Below are positions 13,019-17,875 of a stretch of DNA of 17,875 nucleotides, in pieces. The translations under genes were made by a program, and so were the position numbers. Within the stretch, counting starts at the first letter, position 1. Each line of letters opens with the position of its first letter. The stretch spans positions 1 through 17,875 of the forward strand of contig JBBSIF010000040.1 of NCBI GenBank assembly GCA_038232255.1, given 5' to 3'. Source of the stretch: JAWWPG01 sp038232255. GTDB taxonomy: Bacteria > Actinomycetota > Actinomycetes > Propionibacteriales > Nocardioidaceae. The notes beneath the pieces are model-generated. The model ran no database searches and was not told the origin of the DNA. It saw nothing but the letters and a program-made list of their open reading frames with translations.

Positions 13019-13076
13019 TCGGTGACGCGATTGTCCCCGTCCTACCGCTGGAGCTGACCTGCGGCAGGATGAGACC

Positions 13077-13445
13077 ATGCTCGATCACCTGGGAGTCCAG
13101 TGCTCCGACCTCGAGGCCAGCGCCCGCTTCTACGACACGGTGCTCATGCCGCTGGGCATCAGCCGCATGATGGACTACGGCGTCGCCATCGGCTACGGCA
13201 GCGACCACCCCGACTTCTGGATCAGCGTCCACGACTCGGGAGAGGGCTTCCGCGAGTCGCACATCTGCTTCCGCGCCCCCGACCGTGCGGCCGTCGACGC
13301 GTTCCACGCCGCGGGCAACGAGCTCGGCACCGAAATCCTGCACGAGCCGCGGCTGTGGCCGGAATACCACGAGAGCTACTACGGCGCCTTTCTGCGCGAT
13401 CCCGACGGCAACAACGTCGAGGCGGTGTGCCACACCCCTGGCTGA
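13077..13445 (+). CDS. VOC-superfamily (glyoxalase/dioxygenase-like) protein
   Basis: Encodes 122 residues in one vicinal-oxygen-chelate module pair. MLDHLGVQCSDLEASARFYD at the start, ESHICFRAPDRAAVDAFHAA in the middle and YYGAFLRDPDGNNVEAVCHT near the end are diagnostic. H4, H62 and E115 are the likely metal ligands. Such proteins include lactoylglutathione lyases, thiol transferases and dioxygenases; no substrate can be assigned. AGGATGAG just before ATG 13077 serves as ribosome-binding site. It diverges from the DGPF operon but no ECF42-type promoter faces it. Its stop is 27 bp from the convergent helicase gene. Confidence 0.9.
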   Translation: MLDHLGVQCSDLEASARFYDTVLMPLGISRMMDYGVAIGYGSDHPDFWISVHDSGEGFRESHICFRAPDRAAVDAFHAAGNELGTEILHEPRLWPEYHESYYGAFLRDPDGNNVEAVCHTPG

Positions 13446-13472
13446 CCTCGGCGCCCCGCCGAGACGGCGCCG

Positions 13473-16037
13473 TCACAGCATGCTGACGGCTGTCACGCGC
13501 ACGACGGCGGAGCCCGCCTCGTCCGACGCGTCGAGGTCGATGTCGGCGCCGATCCCCCAGTCGTGGTCGCCCGCCGGGTCGTGCAGGACCTGCCGGACCC
13601 GCCAGAGCCTGCCGTCCGGCTCGGACTCGCCGGCCCGCTCGGGGGCGGTGTCCACCAGCAGCAGGTGCGGCCCGCGGGCGTCGGCGTCGGTGCGGATCTC
13701 GTCGTGCTCCTCCCAGTACGACGTGAGCGCGTCCCGCCAGGCGTCGGCGTCCCAGCCGGCGTCACCGTCGAGCTCGCCGAGGGCGGCCCAGGCCCGCCGC
13801 GCCGCCAGCTCGACGCGGCGGAACATCGCGTTGCGCACCAGCACGCGAAAAGCGCGCGCGTTGGCGGTGACGGGGGGCACGTCCCCGTCCACCGACGGTG
13901 GGCGCAGCGCATCGACCGCACCTCCATCGGTCCCCGTCGTCAGCGCCTCCCACTCGTCGAGCAGCGACGAGTCGACCTGGCGAGTGAGCTCGCCCAGCCA
14001 CGCGATGAGATCGTCGAGCTCGTCGGTGCGGGCATAGTCGGGCACCGTGCGTCGAAGGGCGCGGTAGCAGTCGGCGAGGTAGCGCAGCACCAGCCCCTCC
14101 GAGCGCGCGAGGGAGTAGAACCCGACGTACTCGACGAACGTCATCGCCCGCTCGTACATGTCACGCACGACTGACTTCGGGCGCAGCTCGTGGTCGGACA
14201 CCCAGGGATGAGCCTGTCGATAGGTCTCGTACGCCGCCTGCAGCAGCTCCGCCAGCGGCCGCGGATACGTCACCTCGTCGAGCAGCTCCAGGCGGTCGTC
14301 GTACTCGATGCCCTCGGCCTTCATCTCCTCGATCGCCTCGCCGCGGGCCTTGGACAGCTGCGCCGAGAGGACCTGACGTGGGTCCTCGAGGGTCGCCTCC
14401 ATCACGGAGACGACATCGAGCGGGTACGTCGCGGAGTCCACGTCGAGAAGGTCGAGGGCGGCCACCGCGAACGCCGAGAGAGGCTGGTCGAGGGCGAAGT
14501 TCGGCTGCAGGTCGACGGTGAGCCGCACCGTCCGGCCGTCCGCCTCCGGAACGGCCAGCCGTTCGAGAACACCACCGGCCAGCAGGCCGCGACTCATTGC
14601 CACAGCACGTCGGACGTGCCGGCGCCGGCTCTGCGGCGGCTCGTGGTTGTCGGTGAGGAGGTTCCGCATGTGGGTGAACGGGTCGCCGGGGCTTGCGATG
14701 ACGTTCAGCAGCATCGAGTGGCTGACGAGGAAGCTGGACGTCAGCGCCTCCGGCTCGGAGGCGACCAGGCGGTCGAACGTGCGCTCCGTCCAGACCACCG
14801 CACCTTCCGGTGCCTTCTTGCGCTGCACACGTCGCAGCTTGACCGGGTCGTCCCCGGCTTTCTGGACCCGTCGGGCGTTCTCCACCTCGTGCTCCGGCGC
14901 CTGTACGACGACCGTGCCCATCGTGTCGTAGCCGGCGCGGCCGGCCCGGCCGGCGATCTGATGGAACTCGCGCGCCCTGAGGTGCCGGGTGCGTTGCCCG
15001 TCGTACTTCGACAGCCCCGTGAACACGACGGTGCGGATGGGCACGTTGATCCCGACCCCGAGAGTGTCGGTGCCGCAGACCACCTTGAGGAGGCCTTGCT
15101 GGGTCAGCGTCTCGACGAGCCGGCGGTATCGGGGCAGCATCCCGGCGTGGTGGACGCCGATGCCGTGGCGGATGAGCCGCGAGAGCGTGCGGCCGAAGCC
15201 GGCGGCGAAACGGAAGTCCCCGATCGCCGCCGCGATCGCGTCCCGCTCTGCGCGGGACGCCACCGCCATGCTGGACAGGGCCTGCGCGCGCTCCAGCGCC
15301 TCGGCCTGGGTGAAGTGCACGACGTAGACCGGTGCCTGGTGCGTGCTCAGCAGCTCCTCGAGGGTCTCGTGGATCGGCGTCGTCACATAGCTGAAGTGCA
15401 GCGGCACCGGTCGCTCGGCGGACGCCACGATCGTGGTGCGGCGGCCGGTACGACGAGAGAGGTCGGACACGAACCGCGTCATGTCACCGAGGGTGGCCGA
15501 CATCAGGAGGAACTGGGCGTGCGGCAGCTCGAGCAACGGCACCTGCCACGCCCAGCCGCGGTCGGGCTCTGCGTAGAAGTGGAACTCGTCCATCACGACG
15601 AGGCCGACATCGGCGCCGGCGCCCTCTCGCAGTGCCTGGTTGGCGAGCACCTCCGCGGTGGCGGCGATGATCGCAGCGCCGGGGTTGACCGCGGCGTCAC
15701 CGGTGAGCATGCCGACGTTCTCGGGTCCGAACACGTCGCAGAGCGCGAAGAACTTCTCCGACACGAGCGCCTTGATCGGCGCGGTGTAGTAGCTGCGTCG
15801 ACGTTGTGCCAGCGCGGCGAAGTGAGCGCCGACCGCGACCAGGCTCTTGCCCGAGCCGGTCGGCGTCGCCAGGATCACGTTGGCGCCGTCGACGATCTCG
15901 ATGAGCGCCTCTTCCTGGGCGGGGTAGAGAGCAAGCCCCTGCTCTCTACCCCACGCCTCGAACGCGTCATACAGGGCGTCCGGACTCGGGTCCACCGGCA
16001 GCCGGTCGGTGAGCTTGCGCAGGCCAGGCGAAGGCAT
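13473..16037 (-). CDS. Ski2-like DEAD/DEAH-box RNA helicase with DUF3516 C-terminal domain
   Basis: Encodes 854 residues from ATG 16037. Motif I is ATPTGSGKS (57-65), motif II is DEFH (150-153), motif III is SAT (180-182), and HQIAGRAGRAGYDT is motif VI. The segment VHHAGMLPRYRRLVETLTQQ with CGTDTLGVGINVPIR places it in the Ski2/HelY superfamily 2 branch. The C-terminal half (from about 420) is the DUF3516 region, including YPLDVVSVMEATLEDPRQVL and VGFYSLARSEGLVLRYLADC. Such proteins are predicted ATP-dependent RNA helicases in RNA processing or decay; the role is not established. The open frame extends further upstream, but those residues look non-coding and the ATG begins the conserved part. 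Confidence 0.93.
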   Translation of the reverse strand: MPSPGLRKLTDRLPVDPSPDALYDAFEAWGREQGLALYPAQEEALIEIVDGANVILATPTGSGKSLVAVGAHFAALAQRRRSYYTAPIKALVSEKFFALCDVFGPENVGMLTGDAAVNPGAAIIAATAEVLANQALREGAGADVGLVVMDEFHFYAEPDRGWAWQVPLLELPHAQFLLMSATLGDMTRFVSDLSRRTGRRTTIVASAERPVPLHFSYVTTPIHETLEELLSTHQAPVYVVHFTQAEALERAQALSSMAVASRAERDAIAAAIGDFRFAAGFGRTLSRLIRHGIGVHHAGMLPRYRRLVETLTQQGLLKVVCGTDTLGVGINVPIRTVVFTGLSKYDGQRTRHLRAREFHQIAGRAGRAGYDTMGTVVVQAPEHEVENARRVQKAGDDPVKLRRVQRKKAPEGAVVWTERTFDRLVASEPEALTSSFLVSHSMLLNVIASPGDPFTHMRNLLTDNHEPPQSRRRHVRRAVAMSRGLLAGGVLERLAVPEADGRTVRLTVDLQPNFALDQPLSAFAVAALDLLDVDSATYPLDVVSVMEATLEDPRQVLSAQLSKARGEAIEEMKAEGIEYDDRLELLDEVTYPRPLAELLQAAYETYRQAHPWVSDHELRPKSVVRDMYERAMTFVEYVGFYSLARSEGLVLRYLADCYRALRRTVPDYARTDELDDLIAWLGELTRQVDSSLLDEWEALTTGTDGGAVDALRPPSVDGDVPPVTANARAFRVLVRNAMFRRVELAARRAWAALGELDGDAGWDADAWRDALTSYWEEHDEIRTDADARGPHLLLVDTAPERAGESEPDGRLWRVRQVLHDPAGDHDWGIGADIDLDASDEAGSAVVRVTAVSML

Positions 16038-16224
16038 CGTGCGTCCATGGTGCCTCGCCGGTTCAGCCGCACGTGAGCATGGAGGTCTGCGCAACCGCAG
16101 CCGAGCCGGGTCTGGACGGGCAGTATCGCCCGCATCGGGCCTCGCCACGGTCTGACGATGTCTAGGGTGGACCGGGGCGGCGGCTTTCCCGGCCGCCCGA
16201 CCGCACGACGCACCAGGAGGATGC
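16038..16224. promoter_or_regulatory. Divergent promoter region between helicase and C45 genes, with hairpins
   Basis: The 187 bp carry no gene. Three alternating arms, CGGGC (16117-16121), GCCCG (16128-16132) and CGGGC (16136-16140), could form two mutually exclusive stems. TAGGGT (16163-16168) is a possible -10 for the plus-strand gene, without a convincing -35. GGGCGGC (16175-16181) and GCCGCCC (16192-16198) form a 7-bp stem in the C45 leader. Confidence 0.4.
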
Positions 16225-17349
16225 ATGGCGCCGCTCAGGCACGTGGTCGTCGACTCGGCTGACCCGTTCGAGCGCGGGCGGCAGCGCGGCATGCAGGTCG
16301 CCGGCGACATCCGGCGCACCTGGCCGATCTATCGACAGCTGTTCGCGATCTCGGCTCACGATGCGGGGAGAGCTCCGGTCGACGTACGCGGTGTCGCGAA
16401 GGCGTGCCTGCAGGCGGTGGCGACCTGGTCGCCGGAGCTGGCGCGAGAGCTGGCTGGCGTGGCCGCGGGAGCGGGCGTGGATGTGGAGACGGTGATGGCG
16501 CTGAACGCGCGGACCGAGGTGTTCGCGCACACTCGCGGCGCCGCGCTCACGGAGTGCTCGACCGTCGTCCAGATGAGCGGCGCCGGGGGTACGGCGCTCG
16601 GGGCGCAGACCTGGGACTGGCACGAGGAGCTCTGCGACGGCTGGCACGTCCAGACGGTGCGCGGCGACGAGCACGCCTTCGTCGGCTTGGCGGAGTTCGG
16701 CATGCTGGCCAAGATCGGGGTCAACGACGCGGGCGTCGGCGTCACCTTCAACCTGTTGCGGCACGCGAGCGACGCTCACGGCCGGTCAGGCGAGCACGAC
16801 GACCTCCTGGAGAACTGCGGCGGAGGTGTTCCCGTGCACCTCGTCGCTCGCGAGGTGCTGGCACGCGCGAGCACTCTGGCGGAGGCGGTCGACGTCGTCC
16901 GCTCGGCGCCGGTGCTCGCCTCCACGGTGATCACCGTCATGACGGCTGAGCAGGCGGCCTGTCTGGAGATAAGCCCGGACAGAGTAGGTGTCGTCGACCC
17001 CTCCGACGGCTGGCTCGTGCACACCAACCACTTCCTCGACCCACACCTCGCCGAGGGTGAGCGAGTGACGCAGGACGTGACGACGACCTTCGAGCGCGAG
17101 GACCTGCTGCGCGCCCGGGTGAAGGGGGTCGCGAACACCCTCGATATCGAGAGCCTCGCCGCACTGCTGTGCGCTCATGACGAGGACGGCGTACCGGTGT
17201 GCCGCCATCCCGACGTCGATGCACCGATGGGCTACCGGGCGGCGACGCTGGCCACTGTTGGTATCGACCCGGATCGGCGGGAGGCCACGATCTCCGCCGG
17301 CGGCCCCTGTCGCCGTACCGACCTCACGACGCTGAAGGCTGGCTCCTGA
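16225..17349 (+). CDS. C45-family (acyl-CoA:6-aminopenicillanate acyltransferase-like) Ntn hydrolase
   Basis: Encodes 374 residues. The enzyme resembles the self-cleaving N-terminal-nucleophile family C45: an N-terminal pro-segment (1-110), then C111 in ALTECSTVV, which becomes the catalytic N-terminal nucleophile after autocleavage. ALGAQTWDWHEELCDGWHVQ, LAKIGVNDAGVGVTFNLLRH and DGWLVHTNHFLDP are conserved blocks. Homologues hydrolyse or transfer acyl groups on amide substrates; the penicillin acyltransferase of fungi is the best-known one. No beta-lactam genes are nearby, so the substrate is open. AGGAGG (16215-16220) is placed well before ATG 16225; an out-of-frame ATG at 16221 is ignored. 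Confidence 0.85.
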   Translation: MAPLRHVVVDSADPFERGRQRGMQVAGDIRRTWPIYRQLFAISAHDAGRAPVDVRGVAKACLQAVATWSPELARELAGVAAGAGVDVETVMALNARTEVFAHTRGAALTECSTVVQMSGAGGTALGAQTWDWHEELCDGWHVQTVRGDEHAFVGLAEFGMLAKIGVNDAGVGVTFNLLRHASDAHGRSGEHDDLLENCGGGVPVHLVAREVLARASTLAEAVDVVRSAPVLASTVITVMTAEQAACLEISPDRVGVVDPSDGWLVHTNHFLDPHLAEGERVTQDVTTTFEREDLLRARVKGVANTLDIESLAALLCAHDEDGVPVCRHPDVDAPMGYRAATLATVGIDPDRREATISAGGPCRRTDLTTLKAGS

Positions 17350-17632
17350 GTCCCCGGACTCTCCAGATCCCGGTACCTCCGCGAAACGAGACATCCGTGC
17401 GGTTGGTTGTCCCCTCTGCCCACGGGTTTTTTTCCCTCTGCCCCAATGGTTCGGTACAAGGCGCGCCTTCGAGGGCGTGGCCGACCGCGCGCCCTGTTCC
17501 GAACCAACCGGAGGGGGACAACCCGCGCAGCCCGGCACGATATGCTGGGCACAGACAGCCGAGCATGCCCAAGCGTTTGGAAGCTGTAGTGAGTTGGCGG
17601 CTCGTCTCCGCCGATCGACGAAGGGGCACCAG
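17350..17632. other. Structured intergenic region between C45 and lipoprotein genes
   Basis: Without a convincing coding frame. It contains a run of seven T (17427-17433) following a weak stem (CCGTG 17395-17399 with CACGG 17421-17425), possibly ending the C45 transcript. A 10-bp direct repeat CCCTCTGCCC (17412-17421 and 17434-17443) and the nested inverted repeat at 17405-17523 follow. TATGCT (17541-17546) could be a -10 for the lipoprotein gene, and TGGGCA/TGCCCA (17546-17551, 17566-17571) is a possible operator or hairpin at the transcript start. Confidence 0.5.
17405..17523. repeat. Nested long-range inverted repeat
   Basis: Three concentric pairs are seen. The outer is GGTTGTCCCC with GGGGACAACC (17405-17414, 17514-17523). 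The middle is TGGTTCGG with CCGAACCA (17447-17454, 17499-17506). The inner is GGCGCGC with GCGCGCC (17460-17466, 17487-17493). The inner left arm also lies in the palindrome AAGGCGCGCCTT (17458-17469). Together they could fold a transcript of about 119 nt. No function is known. Confidence 0.6.
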
Positions 17633-17875
17633 ATGAGCCTGAAGAAGACGATCATCGGCAGTGTCGCGGTGCTGTCGACGCTGGCGGTCGCCGGGTGTGG
17701 CAGCGCGAGCGACCTGTCGACAGACCAGGGCGCCAGCCTCACGAAGAAGAACTTCGCCTCCTCGATGGTGTCGGCGACGAGCCAGGCCAAGTCCGTCCAC
17801 ATGACCGGCGCCTTCACCGTCCAGGGCCAGAAGATCACCATGACGGCTGACGAGTCGATGAAGGGCACGTCGCTC
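17633..17875 (+). CDS. LppX/LprAFG-like lipoprotein (N-terminal part, truncated by window edge)
   Basis: The first 81 residues are visible. A lipoprotein signal peptide begins MSLKKTIIGSVAVLSTLAVA and has the lipobox V-A-G-C with C22 as the lipidated cysteine. After a short linker, NFASSMVSATSQAKSVHMTG and FTVQGQKITMTADESMKG resemble the start of the LppX/LprAFG domain, whose members carry lipids in the cell envelope. An AAGGGG Shine-Dalgarno lies a few bases before ATG 17633. In several actinobacteria lipoproteins of this kind sit between rplA and rplJ, so rplJ-rplL may follow outside the window. The family assignment rests on a short stretch. Confidence 0.72.
   Translation, partial: MSLKKTIIGSVAVLSTLAVAGCGSASDLSTDQGASLTKKNFASSMVSATSQAKSVHMTGAFTVQGQKITMTADESMKGTSL

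Noticed and set aside
13000..13027. Second ECF42-type promoter facing the VOC gene
   Set aside because: TGTCGC on the plus strand differs from TGTCGA and no CG[A/T]C lies at 17 bp.
14190..16076. 628-codon plus-strand open frame
   Set aside because: It is antisense to the DUF3516 helicase, has low-complexity Arg/Gly/Ala composition and no recognisable domain. It arises from G/C-biased third positions of the true gene.
16038..16319. Upstream extension of the helicase frame
   Set aside because: The extra residues resemble no helicase N-terminus and cross into the C45 gene on the other strand.
17412..17443. Possible CRISPR-like repeat (CCCTCTGCCC twice)
   Set aside because: There are only two 10-bp copies, no array and no cas gene nearby.

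Overview
The window looks like chromosomal DNA from a high-GC Gram-positive bacterium (Actinomycetota). The evidence is strong G/C preference at third codon positions, many GTG starts, an F420-type luciferase-like oxidoreductase, a DUF3516 helicase, an ECF42-type sigma factor with DGPF partners, and the actinobacterial order tRNA-Thr, tRNA-Met, rpmG, two MaoC/Had-type dehydratases, murB, then tRNA-Trp, secE, nusG, rplK, rplA. The genus cannot be fixed by eye. A Nocardioides-like or related lineage is a guess.

Layout. (1) Positions 1-1171: a truncated ArsR-type metal sensor (minus) diverges from a short cation-diffusion-facilitator exporter lacking its usual C-terminal domain. The 29-bp gap after the sensor holds a good candidate operator. 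About 265 bp without a convincing gene follow. (2) 1172-3287: yajQ (minus), tRNA-Tyr, a 22-bp tandem repeat, an LLM-class oxidoreductase (minus) with an 11-bp inverted repeat over its ribosome-binding region, then tRNA-Thr, tRNA-Met and rpmG. (3) 3290-5740: a frame-disrupted GNAT acetyltransferase (minus), then a tightly overlapping plus-strand set of two dehydratase subunits and murB. (4) 5865-8122: add and aspC on the minus strand, coupled by TGATG. (5) 8311-10930: tRNA-Trp, secE, nusG, rplK and rplA, closed by a long hairpin terminator. (6) 10899-13445: a minus-strand operon of two DGPF/YCII proteins and an ECF42 sigma factor, with a sequence matching the expected ECF42 promoter upstream, and a divergent VOC-fold gene. 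(7) 13473-17875: a large Ski2-like DUF3516 helicase (minus), a C45 acyltransferase/hydrolase (plus), a structured intergenic stretch, and the start of an LppX/LprAFG-type lipoprotein that runs off the right edge.

How it works together. The core is translation and export machinery (four tRNAs, L33, L11, L1, NusG, SecE) with cell-wall (MurB), acyl-chain dehydration, purine salvage and aminotransferase genes. Accessory pieces sit in the gaps: the metal-efflux pair at the left, and the ECF42-DGPF signalling cassette plus helicase and C45 enzyme between rplA and the lipoprotein. I see no CRISPR array, transposase, integrase or phage gene. The best candidates for unusual biology are regulatory: the self-directed ECF42 promoter, the inverted repeat at the LLM start, the six-codon minicistron before nusG, and the nested inverted repeat at 17405-17523.
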